DNA from: Dromaius novaehollandiae
Taxonomy: Eukaryota > Chordata > Aves > Casuariiformes > Dromaiidae
Direction: 5' to 3'
DNA length: 64,000 bases
Assembly: GCF_036370855.1 (NCBI RefSeq)
Contig: NC_088110.1
Location: 21,199,501 to 21,263,500 of the forward strand
A program made the translations under genes and the position numbers. Under the pieces are notes generated by a model. It searched no databases. It saw only the letters and a list, made by a program, of their open reading frames with translations, and was not told where the DNA came from. Position 1 is the stretch's first letter, and every line of letters begins with the position of its first letter. Below, in pieces: positions 38,909-49,006 of the stretch.

Positions 38909-41900
38909 TTCAACTTGGTACATGGAGGATTTAGAAGTAAAACTCTCACAGAAAGTTTCCTCTCCAAGCCCCAGGCTGACTGACTTCTTGGGCAGGATGT
39001 TGTTTTCCAGCCTCGTGCACTTCTGGGGACTGCGTCCTAGCCTATAGCTTCTCCCCAGAGAATTCCCTCTGTGGGATAAAACACAAGCTAATAGTGAAGA
39101 AATTCAGCTTCAGTTCTTGCTCCAGCACCCCCCCAAGTCCAAGATAGTGGGTCTACAGAGTGAGTCAAAAAGTCGAGAGAATGGTTCGGGTGGAGAAGAG
39201 GCAGACCAAGACCTCTGCGTAGGGAGCCGAGATACCTAACTGCCTGCCCAGATCTCCTCATCCCAGTGTGTGGCAGGAAATGAACAGATGCAGGGGAGAC
39301 ATCCATTTTGGCTGTAAAATGGCAATTTGGTTGGTAAGTAAGTGTTCCCTCCATACCTGGAGCTGAGGGGATCTAACTGCAGTGCCGCAGGTGCTGCTGA
39401 ATCATCAGGCCTGCGCTGCTGCTATTATCTGAATAATTAAACCATGCTCTGTTGAATCAAATGATGGTCAGGCAGAACTTGAAAACCCCATGTTATGGAT
39501 CACTCCATTATTGGATTTATGGTTACAGACCCGATGCAATAAAATGGAAAGGTTTACTGCCTACCGAGAGGGAGACTGTAACCTGATTTACAGGATGATG
39601 AGCTTGTTAAAGGAGCGCTGTGTATTCCGATCACACCACCATTTCCCACTCACTTTGCTTTAGGGGAAAGAAACCTGGACTTGTGAAAACAATTGCTACA
39701 ACTAGTACATTTGAGGAAACTGAACTAATATTGGGTTTATATTAATGTGGACATTAGAAAGAACATAGAGAAAGGGAAATTATTATCTCTGTATCCAACA
39801 CATTATCTCCTCTGGGAAGAAATGTAACTAAAGTAAAATATTTCAATTAAGTTTTAAGCTTGGGTACTTGTTCTGCAACCTCTGTGAGAATCAGGCTGAT
39901 GAATTTGAGGAAATGATATTGATTTAAACCAATTGGAGGGGTGACCCTGAAGTGTTTGGGTTGGGAGAAAGAGGCGAAAGTATTATCTTTTTTTTGTTTT
40001 TCCAGTAATAAATTTAGTGGACTTCAGTTTGTAACTGTGAGGAACAGCACAGTCAAACAAACAAGGTATTTGTCTGGGACTCTGGAGAAAGATCTTCAAT
40101 TTCCAGTTTTGCTGCTGGTCAAGTCATTTGCCCTGTTCTTGTTTCTTTTCTGCTTCTTTTGTGGCTGCACCATAATTTCTTTAGAGAAGAAACTACCTGT
40201 TGCTGTAACTGTGTAGTGTAGAGCGTACATGTACAGTGGGGTCCCAAATGTGGTTGAGAAGCAGACACTGTGGCAGTAAACGCAACATAGGCACTTCATA
40301 GCCCTGATGCTGCAATGAAATTAGCAACGGAATCTGCTCAGACCTCTTCAGAATTAAAATACTAGATTCTGCATTTTGCTGTAGTAGTAGGCTGAAGAGT
40401 GCTAAACATGTCTATCATGTTTGAAGAGGAATTGTAAAGCACATGCAAATTTGGGTGGTGGTTTATTTTTAATACTTGATGCATTATTGCTATGAACTCG
40501 GAGGGAGCATCGGCTCCAAATGGCATTTTCCAAAGACAGAGCATCACTGAGGAAACACCCATCTTCTCAAAGGAGGTTTTTATTAAGTTACCATCCCTGC
40601 TGAACCCCCTGAGATAACTCAAGTGGAGAAAGTGAACAGAACTTTTTTCCCATTGTAGATATTACAAACTTGAAAGCAGCAAAAAGAGAAAAGAAAGCAT
40701 GATTGCCAGAGAAGGACACATTTGCTCGCACATGGAATTGCAGTAGATTGACTGCCCGTTGTGGAGCAGCTACAACAGCTGGGTGTCCCCTCAGGGTAGC
40801 GTGCAAAGCCAGAAGACTTAGTGCAGTTGGGATGCAGCCAAAGCTGGGTGGACATAAGGCAAACTAATAATGTCTAATTGTGCTTTCTGAATGCTGGACC
40901 TTGCGCTGGCAGGGCCAGCAGTTGAAAACCATGCAGAATCCATTTACTCACTGAAACTGTGTCCAGACTTTTAAAAGAAAATTGTTCTCTGTGGCAGCAG
41001 GGGTAACCTGAGATATTGATGTTCAGCAGCACCTACCTCCCACTGAGCCCCCTCTTTGGTTGTGTAGGGCTGGTAAGTACTGTAAACTCCACCAGAGTTG
41101 TACAAATTAGAGTTAATGTTGAAATATGCACTTCTGTTTGTGGGTGCTTGCATTAGCTGTCCCTGCAAAACAGTTTGTTGCAATTTGCAGCTATTTAATG
41201 AGAGTCTTAATGTTACAGTCCAGTTTCAAGGTCAGAGCATAGGACATTACTGTATGTGTATGCAAACCTCAAAAAAGGCATGTCCCATAAAGCAATAACC
41301 CGTATATATCAAAGTCCCCGACTTGAGTTTTCTGATTTTTTTTTCACAGCCATAGTTTTTCTTAAACTATTGCTTCTTATTTCTTCTATCTTTCTCCAGA
41401 TTATATTAATTTAATTAATTCAATCCATGATGCAAATAAGGTAGCTGAATTCTACTGTGCACCTAGTAGATTGGAGGTTTTTTGGTGCTTCAGTGAAACA
41501 CATTTTCATACTTTAAAATGCTGCAATATTTTAACTTCCGACCAAAATGGTTAGAAGAAATCAGAATTGTACTAGATGAGCTGGGAAAGCGAGTGTCCAC
41601 AGTAATTATTCAGATAAGAACCCAGTAAAATGTACTGAGCAGATGCAATAAAACCAAAGCACATCCAGCTTTATTTTCTTCCAAGTAATTTCAAGTTTTA
41701 TATATATATGTTCCAATGTATTTATAGATAGGCATATGCATATATGCCTTTATTGTCTTACACTTTTAAATGAGCGTTAGAAGTGTTTCTGAAAGTCGGA
41801 ACTTCATTAATCTCTTGGCAATTGAACGTGTCATTCTGTGCCATGCTTTGTGTGATGTATGCCTTATATTAGAAGATAAGTCTGAGCATAGCGTTAGTGT

Positions 41901-43474
41901 CAAACACCCCTGCTTTTCAGATACGTTCTGAACAGTGTCCTGCTTCATTAATACTACTCTGAACTACTCATTGAAAAAGATATTATTCAGCAGGAATCAT
42001 TTTGCCCTGGCTAGCCAGCTAGAAAATTTTTTTTGATCAATATTTAGGCCCCGTTATTTAAAAGCTATAAAAAAGGTAGCCAGCAGTATTTGTCAAAACC
42101 TGGCTGTCACATCCAATTTAGCAAAGGTGATTGCTTTTACCAGTTGGCCAAATTACACTTTCATGAAGAGTCTTATCTTTGCAGAATATGTGAGCTGTAG
42201 GACTGGGTTTACACACCTCTCCAGGACACTTTCGTATGGGTTATTACCTCCTCCAGTTACTCCAAGTTCTCCAGATTTTCTTTTAGTAAATGCACTAGAG
42301 ATATTTAACATTATCTGCGGGTTATGGGCAGGGTTGGAGCGTTATGCTATAATGTCTTTGGAATGGATTTAATAGGCTGAATACTAAGGATATATGTCTT
42401 GCAAACATACCTTAACATACTGAACTGATTAAAAATAAGTCAATGTGAACTTTTATAATTATCACATTTAGCTGTAGAGATACTAATCCTGATGAAACAA
42501 ATATCTTATTTGATTTTCTTTCTCTTCACTGTAAGAGCAATAAATTGTATTTTCCCCTCTGAAGTATGATAACTCCACTTTTTAAAAAAATGTTTTTCTC
42601 TTCAGCTTCCTGTAGTGAAGAGGCCAAACAGACTGTTTTCAGTATGATACAGGCAGCATGAGCAACATTAAACATTGAAAAAACATAAGTCAGAGCTCCC
42701 AAAATTATGATGCAGAACGAAAAATCATTTAAAAAATGAATCTGTGTGTTATGTATCTACTGGGTGTTTTTCCTTTGTGCATGTTTTCTGGATTCTCTGT
42801 GCAATCAGAGGCTAAAAACTTATTTTTTTAAAAAGGAATTTGATTTGCTCTTAATCAAATGACCCTAGGAACAGGAGCTTTAAAAAATGGATATTCTCAG
42901 TTTCAGGGTAAGATCATTAGACCTGACAATACTGGTTGCAACATATGTTGGTTATGTTTCATTAGATTATATACAATGCATAAAGCAATTACAAGCTTCT
43001 CAAGGTCAGTTAAAGAGCAAACGCAAAATTTAATAGTAACCAGGTCTGGCCACTCACTGATCTCTGGATAGCAGAGGGAGAGCTGAGGATGGACATTTCC
43101 TTCCCTCTTAACCGGGGCCATGCGAGAGCATGTAACTGGGGCTTGCTGGGAGCTCGGTTAGCTTGCCTTCCTCACCGGGAGAAGGAGATCTGGTTGTTGC
43201 CAGTGCCGAGGGACAGAGAATGGAAATGTCTGGCTTTGCTTTTTCTCCTTTTTTTTCCCCCTAATCTTAATTTACTTGGCTTTCTTGGAGAAAACACCTT
43301 GTTGTGTCCTTTCTGCTGAATCATTGTTCCAGAGGACGCCAACCCGAAGGACTCATTAAAAGAAGTATTTCTTCCAAAAGAAAATCCCAAGGGTGCTTCA
43401 AAGCAGAGAGTGGCCCTGCCCAGGCCCATCTGCGGTGGTTTTATTCCAGCTTTCCATGGTGTGATGAGCTTTTT
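36315..43474. other. intron segment between the CR1 copy and the CpG island
   Basis: AT-rich intron sequence; I see only the 26-base poly(A) tract and short TA runs (for example about 41,700). No exon-like frame with family motifs is visible. Confidence 0.5.
38880..38905 (+). repeat. poly(A) tract of 26 bases
   Basis: An uninterrupted A run lies in the KCNG4 intron (poly(T) in the transcript). No recognisable retroelement body precedes it. Confidence 0.95.
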
Positions 43475-44077
43475 CCTTCGGATCGGTGTGCCGAGCAGTT
43501 GCACCTCCGCCCCTCCGAGTCTGGATCCCGCTTGTAACCCTGAGGTGGGACTCGCGCCTCGTCTCTAACGGGCTCGTCGCTGTTCCTTCGTCTGAGGGAA
43601 ATGTTGGCGGATTTTGTCAGTCGGGCGTCCTTGCTCTACACGTGCGTTCCCGGGTTCGGACTTGCCGTGCTGTCGCGCTTCCCGCCGCTCCCTGTTCGGA
43701 CGAGGACGAGCAGCGGGGCCCCTCGCCTGCCGCGACCCCGCACCGCCGCGTGCCTCCGGCCGACGCTCCCGTCTGCTTCCTCCCTGACGGCAGCGTGCTG
43801 CTCATAGAGGACGGGTGCAAGTGTCCCAGGGCAGGCTGCACCGCTGCTGGAGGAGGTGAACTTTCGGTTGTTTTATCCCCAAATGACCTGATTTGTTACT
43901 GATGCGTCCCACTGGCCCTGCGTGTGGTAAGTCCGCTTGTACCTCCGTCCCGCGGGTAGACCCCAGGGGTTGACCTTGAGCTCGCTCCGCTAGACAGGAG
44001 TTGCTGGGCCGGTTTTCGGGCAGTTCCTCAGCCCGGGGCCGTTCCCTGGGGGCTGCATCCACGGCGCAGAGTTGCGT

Positions 44078-44087
44078 TATATATAGG
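44078..44087 (+). promoter_or_regulatory. TATA-like box in the CpG island (plus strand)
   Basis: TATATATAGG lies inside otherwise GC-rich sequence, about 220 bases upstream of the X-box. If used, initiation would fall near 44,110 on the plus strand, and a donor-like CAGAG|GTAAAG at 44,630/44,631 could end a first exon. TATA-like strings are common elsewhere in the window; only the GC-rich context makes this one notable. Confidence 0.22.
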
Positions 44088-44229
44088 TGCAGCACCGCTT
44101 GCCCATCTGGCTCTGTTTTTCTTTCGTAACTCTAACGGTGAGGTTCATAAGTGCTGTTTGAAGTACTCTAGGGGATGTGTCTGGTGTTATTTATCATCGC
44201 TCGTTCGTTCTTTCACCTTCGGCTGGGTT

Positions 44230-44241
44230 CCCCCCCCCCCC
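44230..44241. repeat. 12-base C run in the CpG island
   Basis: A homopolymer of 12 C precedes a C-rich, G4-like strand in the island. Such runs are prone to sequencing length error, so small frames across it are unreliable. Confidence 0.9.
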
Positions 44242-44300
44242 GGCGCTACCCCCCCTCGCCCGCCGCCGTGCCCCTGGAGATGGCTCCTTCCAGCCCCCGT

Positions 44301-44314
44301 GTTGCCAGGGCAAC
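44301..44314. promoter_or_regulatory. perfect palindromic RFX X-box
   Basis: GTTGCCAGGGCAAC is an inverted repeat of two six-base half-sites with a two-base spacer, the consensus bound by RFX family factors, often found in promoters of ciliary genes. It sits within the CpG island, where a functional promoter site would be expected. The motif is seen directly; binding is inferred. Confidence 0.5.
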
Positions 44315-44515
44315 TGGGCTTCCCCGATGCCGCTCCTCATCCTCGCTCCCATCGCTTCCCGGCGGCGGGGGCTCCCGTTTGCTCCTCTTCGCCCGCCCGG
44401 GCGGCTGCTCTCCGCTTCGCCGCAGCCCCGGCTCGCCGGCGGCCGAAAGCACAAGCCGTCTCGTGCCTGCGGTGGGAGCAGCCAAGCCTCCGAGCGGAGT
44501 GGAAGTCACCGTGTA

Positions 44516-47323
44516 GCATTTTTCCCTACTTTTTTTCTTCTCCCGGAGCTGAAATCCAGCCACTTCTTACTCTCATGTGTGGCTGTGATGATGGGAAAAA
44601 GGAGCCTAGAGTGGTACCTGTGCAGCAGAGGTAAAGCCGTTTTCATCCGTGCTTCGGAACGGACAAGTTCTGTTTCCAGTGGGAGTGACGTTGGAAGATG
44701 GATCCCTGCAGGACCTGCTGGCGCGTTCCTGCGTGGAGGTGTAGCCAGCTCCGACTCCAGAAACGAGTAAACCTCAGGTCGAGTGCAGGTGTGGAGTTAC
44801 AGGTGGTTCCTGGTTAACGCCAGGAGCTTGACTGTAGGAGTTTCCCTGTTGGTGGTCACTGGGCAAGGGGCTGTGGTGTGGTCTCTGTGCCCAGCCCCAG
44901 AGCCAGCGTTTCTCGTGTTGGATGCCCGTCCCAGGCTGCTGGTAGAGGTGCCCCGTCCTGGGCTCCTTTGCAGAGGTCAGCCAGCGAGCAGTTCTGAGTT
45001 ACAGATCAATTTAGGACAACTGCAATTGGCCTGGGTATGATTCAGCCACAGTCAAGAAGCAATATTTTTAGGCAATTAAGTTATACGAGTTCTTTGGCCA
45101 GTTCTAGCTAAAATACTCTTTTGAGGTCCCAGTGAGGAGATCTTAGGTATGGCAGCCTAAGACTTTAGGAATGGAGAATATTTTGCTGTTCACATTCTCT
45201 GCTTCTCTGCAGCCCATGAGTATTCAGTCCCATCTGTCCGCTTATGCTTTCTCTGGCGTAATTTTAAATGACTCAAAAAATAGGATTTTCAATACTCTGT
45301 TCTATGCTCCTGGGACACAATGACAAAGTGCATAAGACTGGTGCTGTAGGTGTAAATTATGTAATGTTTCCTACTGTTAGGACTAATGTGGTCCTTTGCT
45401 CAAGTTCATCCTTCATCCCCTCCTCTGCACTTTGAACATTCTTGCTTTTGAGCTTGTTTAAATCTAGTTTGCTTGTTTTTAAAGTAGTGAAATTTATGCA
45501 GATCTCTAAGTGGTAATGTCATCTGTGTTTTATAGAAAATCCAGGGACTGTGAAGCAGCTGCAGTTCAGTTACCAGATATGTTTTTAACACTGAAGATTC
45601 TTCCCTTTCTAAAAGACGGTTAATTATTTTTAAATCGCACAACATATTATATTAAGCTGAGATCTAAACCACTATGTGGTCCTCCTTTTTCATGAAAAAA
45701 TATTGATAAGAGCTTTTCCTGCAGTGGGTTGAAAATTAAGATGAAATGCATGGGGTTACTTCCATTAACAAAGTTAGTAGGAAGCACTTCCTAGAGGAGA
45801 GTTTGTGCAATTTTCACATCTAACTGTAAGAGGGATGCTCTGTATTTAAAAGGCTTCCTTGGAAGTAGTGTTGAAACATTATAATAATTTTTCCTTCCTA
45901 TGGTAATATCTGTAGGAGATTTTAAAAGTCCCAGACTTATTACTGAAACATAAGAGTCCTCTTTTGGAAATGTAAGTTAATATTCAAGGGGTTAAATGGA
46001 ACAAGGAATGATCTTAAATTTCAGCCTTCTGTGCAATCATTAGTTTTACTGAAAGACATCAAATATCATGGCATATCTTCACCATGACTGCATTCTGTGC
46101 TGCTTTGAATTACTGCTTGAGCAATAAAATGTATACAGATTTCTGTGCTGTGCACATCATGCTGTGCTATAAATGTAAAAATGGTTTTATTCATCAGTGT
46201 ACAAGACTGAAGAGTGTCTTGTCTCATAGCAGTGACTGGGGCAGAGAATTTATTTAACCAGAGCTACTTCCACACTTCTGAAAGGGCAGTTTACAAATGA
46301 ACTGGAGGAGTCATTAGGGAGATCAGTCTAAGGTTATTTGATTAATTCAGACCTTATTACATCTGAAAAAACTTTGAATTGTTAGTTTCCTCCGTCGTCT
46401 CATTAGAATGATAAATCTTTAAGACACTGAAATACTCACAATGATGTTATAGAAAGGATCCTTCGTACATGATACAGGCTTGACTTATTTGCCCTGAATT
46501 ACTGCAGATAATTTCCTCGAAGAGGGTTTATATGTGGTTAGCAGTTCGTTTTCAGCTAGTATTTGGCATTGGTCCTACAAAAAATACCTATATGGGCAAG
46601 TACAGAATTCTGTCGACATAAAATTATGTTTTTGGAGACCCAGCTTTGAGTATCAGTTTCTGTTAAAATAGTTCATGTATCTCTCATCCTTTAATCTTCG
46701 CATAGCTATTTAACTGTAACATTGTACTGGGGGGAAAAAAGAAAGAAGAATATTTCTTCCTCCTGAAATCATTCTGTGGCAGAATTATTACGAAGGAAGA
46801 CATCCAGCTATTTTAAAAAATAAAGATATCAGGGGAAGATGTTTCTTTAGCTGACATGTCCGAACAAGAGTTTGCTGATAACTAGAGGGTAAAGCATGCT
46901 GAAGAGAGACCTCCACAGCGTGAGTCTGAGAGTCTCAGAGCTAACAAGTTAATTTAATAACTTTCACTAACAACTGCTGCTTCTTAAAAAAGGAAAGCAA
47001 TGGTGTATTATAGAACTGCAATACATATTCTGTCCAGAAGGTCTTTCCTGTATTTTAGCTGACAATTAATAGAATACTTAATTGACATTATTTTAAATCA
47101 AATGTCACTTGGAAGCTGACAAAGGTAACTTAAGCCATGATTGCATTTTTTTGCTATAGACCATTTCATTACCAGAAGCAGTTTTGAACATCATGCCTAT
47201 GGATTTTCTGTATCTTTTTTAGCTTTTTTTATGATGTGTACCTAACAGTGCAGGCAAGTTTCTTGTAGTTCTCTAGTAGATTTAAAGAGGGTTGTAAGAC
47301 TAGTTAAAAAGGGACTTACTTAC
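44516..47323. other. intron segment between the CpG island and the first coding exon
   Basis: GC content falls off gradually to about 45.0 kb and is then AT-rich. A donor-like CAGAG|GTAAAG (44,630/44,631, plus strand) lies just beyond the island. Nothing else is recognised. Confidence 0.45.
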
Positions 47324-48073
47324 CCTGTCTTCTTCGGCTCTTAAATCTGGCATTGTGCTAACACAAAGGCTTATAGCTGTGGTGGCCACAAAGAGAATGG
47401 AGAGACAAGCAAAGACTTTGCCTGGAAGTCCTGACTGGGGATTTTCTACCATATCTCTGAGTCTGTTCATAAACTGTCCGAATTTGGTTTTCTCATCCAA
47501 AACACATGCAGCTTCTTTGCTCTTCCGGAGCTCCTCCTCTTTGCGTATCTCGGCCAACTCCTGCAGTTTTTGAAATAGTTTTCGAAAGCAGCAGTTCTCC
47601 AGGTTGGTTTCCTCAATCCCCCAGTATCTCAGCTCCTCCTGAAAAGACAAGGCACACATGTCTCTTAAGAGCATCAGCTTCCCTGCTGCTAGAAAGCTGA
47701 CAATCATCCCGAAAGCATTGGGGTTCCTGTCAAAGAAGAACTCGTGGGTGTCTTCGTCGTAATCGTCACACAGCTGTATGATTTCTTCATAGGTGCTGCA
47801 AAACTTTAGTTTGCTCAGTCTGGTCAGGGGAAATTCATCTAAAGTACTCCAAGGTAGCAGGTATTTGATTCCTCCAACATTTATCATAATCTCTGTCTTT
47901 AGATCGACTGCAGAGACTTGATCAGGATGGTGAATCCTCCTGGCTCTTTGGTAATGGACCCCTTTGACGGAAGAGGTTTCAACGGAGACGGGAAAGAAAT
48001 GGCTCAAAGAATTGCACGAGGTGTAGCTAATGTTACTGTAGTCTTGGTCGCTGCCTCCTGAGAGAATAGGCAT
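47324..48073 (-). CDS. KCNG4: KCNG4 (Kv6.4) first coding exon: N-terminus, T1 domain and S1
   Basis: This exon encodes residues 1-250 of a Kv6.4-type silent potassium channel subunit, a plasma-membrane protein known to form heterotetramers with Kv2 subunits and alter their gating. After a variable N-terminus, the T1/BTB tetramerisation domain spans about residues 60-165, with the family signatures INVGG (64-68), LCDDYDED (101-108) and EFFFDRNP (111-118). C140 and the pair C161-C162, spaced as in the T1 zinc site, are present, but the histidine that Kv2-Kv4 carry six residues before the first cysteine is Met134 here. NPQSGLPGKVFACLSILFVA (211-230) leads into S1, and the exon ends in the S1-S2 loop at EEDR. 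The start ATG has G at -3 and gives MPILS, resembling the human MPMPS start. The exon ends at a strong donor (AGG|GTAAGT, phase 0); reading through it would add seven residues before a stop. Identification as KCNG4 rather than KCNG1-3 rests on near-identity to human Kv6.4 in T1 and S1. Confidence 0.96.
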
Positions 48074-48123
48074 CTCTAAGAGTTCTCACTGGGACATCCG
48101 AAACGGCCTCAGACCAGGGTTAT
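48074..48123 (-). other. KCNG4: KCNG4 5' UTR part of the first coding exon, bounded by a 3' splice site
   Basis: On the minus strand a long pyrimidine-rich run (about 48,160-48,131) leads to GACTGACAG ending at 48,124, a convincing splice acceptor. Fifty bases later comes the KCNG4 start codon. This suggests that the first coding exon is preceded by a non-coding exon and that transcription starts further upstream (higher coordinates). The alternative is an unspliced 5' UTR continuing upstream. Seen: the tract and the AG. Inferred: its use. Confidence 0.55.
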
Positions 48124-48654
48124 CTGTCAGTCAAAAGATACAGGAAGGAGGAGAAAACATAGTAGAGGTTATTGCAAGAGCAATTGTTCACTAATTGTAT
48201 CACTATTGTTTCAGGCTACTTTCCTAAATGACAAAATTAGCGAGCGCCTGTTTGTAAGTAAAAGTCACCTCTGTGCTCCTTCCTGAGGTCTGCAGGCTGT
48301 GAGTGCAATTTGCTTTGCAGTGCGATTGGTTGTCTGGCAACACACAGACACCGGGAAAAGCTGAAGCCTCATTCAGAATTATTGCAAAGTGTCGGGTGCC
48401 TGCAAATCAAAATGCGAACAGCCCAGTCTCTCCCGACACTTGGCACATCTTGGTCACTGTTACATCTCTGCATTTTCCCGTGTTGTTTGTTGCTTGGCTC
48501 TCTTATTTCTGTAAACCACGCTGCTTAATAGTTATTAGAGTTACAGTGGTCAATTATCTGCCATCAGCTGGACTTGAGGTTCTTAATTGCTTTAACTTGA
48601 ATGCTCACAAACTGGAATTCCTCTTCCTTTCGCTACATGCCTGTCTTGCCTGCC

Positions 48655-48735
48655 TCTCAGGGGTTTTGCAAGGATTAACTAGTTGATGTTTGTAAAATGC
48701 TTTGAAGATGTAAAATGCTGTATAAATGATGACTA
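48655..48735 (+). repeat. possible ancient interspersed repeat tail
   Basis: The sequence around TTTGTAAAATGCTTTGAAGA followed by AATGCTGTATAAATGATG resembles the tail shared by old vertebrate SINEs (GTAAAGCGCTTTGAG, then GCGCTATATAAATG). It is short and diverged, and lies just upstream of the first KCNG4 coding exon. It could instead be ordinary unique sequence. Confidence 0.3.
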
Positions 48736-48997
48736 TTTTTATCAGCCCAGTCTCATGTCGCTGTAAATTACTGAGAAAATACAGTGAACATTTGCCCACC
48801 CAGGAGAAAACTATGCTACATGAACAGAAAGCAAAGTGTTCTATCAGTTTGGGGGGAGAGAAGCAATTGAAACCCCCCCCCCTTCCTCCTTTCATAGACA
48901 AAAGCCTTTTTTTTTTTCATAATCTCTAAATGTTCACAGGCATTTATTCCCCCAAGTCAGTGAACTGCAAAAATCCCAAAGAAACTTCCCCAAAGTT

Positions 48998-49006
48998 ACT
49001 TACCAC
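48998..49006 (-). other. candidate 5' splice donor of an upstream non-coding KCNG4 exon
   Basis: On the minus strand GTG|GTAAGT occurs with the cut after 49,004, about 880 bases upstream of the acceptor at 48,124. The preceding bases are moderately GC-rich and include a short upstream ATG (CCCATGG). It is one plausible partner for the acceptor; another donor-like site (TAG|GTGAGA, near 49,928) exists further upstream. There is no direct evidence of transcription. Confidence 0.22.

Larger units (their letters stand above)
43475..44515. promoter_or_regulatory. CpG island inside the KCNG4 intron, candidate promoter
   Basis: A block of about 1 kb is strikingly GC-rich and CpG-dense amid about 40% GC intron; for example, the 60 bases from 43,681 contain ten CpG dinucleotides. 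It contains CCCGCC/GGGCGG Sp1-like boxes, a 12-base C run and a perfect palindromic X-box. In vertebrates such islands usually mark promoters. It lies about 3 kb inside the intron downstream of the first KCNG4 coding exon, so it cannot be the promoter of the full-length KCNG4 transcript. Open reading frames here on both strands and in several frames (up to 197 codons) are expected from high GC, and none resembles a known protein. It could drive a plus-strand or antisense transcript, a truncated KCNG4 RNA, or be an enhancer-like island. Confidence 0.7.
29731..47323 (-). other. KCNG4: KCNG4 intron between the two coding exons (about 17.6 kb)
   Basis: The intron starts with GTAAGT at 47,323-47,318 and ends with a T-rich tract plus CAG at 29,733-29,731 (minus strand). 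It is phase 0 and interrupts the S1-S2 extracellular loop, joining EEDR to GECS; human Kv6.4 reads EEDQGECS across the same junction. The intron contains two CR1 copies, a locally duplicated A/G-rich patch, simple tracts and a CpG island, which are listed separately. Confidence 0.95.

Noticed and set aside
43486-44770. Several long overlapping open frames on both strands in the GC-rich block (up to 197 codons)
   Set aside because: High GC removes stop codons in all frames; the translations are Pro/Arg/Ser/Ala-rich, mutually overlapping and match no family I know.
47300-47323. Seven extra codons after EEDR in the first coding exon
   Set aside because: They begin with GTAAGT, a strong donor; the family sequence resumes exactly at the last exon.
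48303-48686. 127-codon plus-strand frame upstream of KCNG4
   Set aside because: It has no motifs, overlaps a possible old repeat tail and shows no splice or promoter context.
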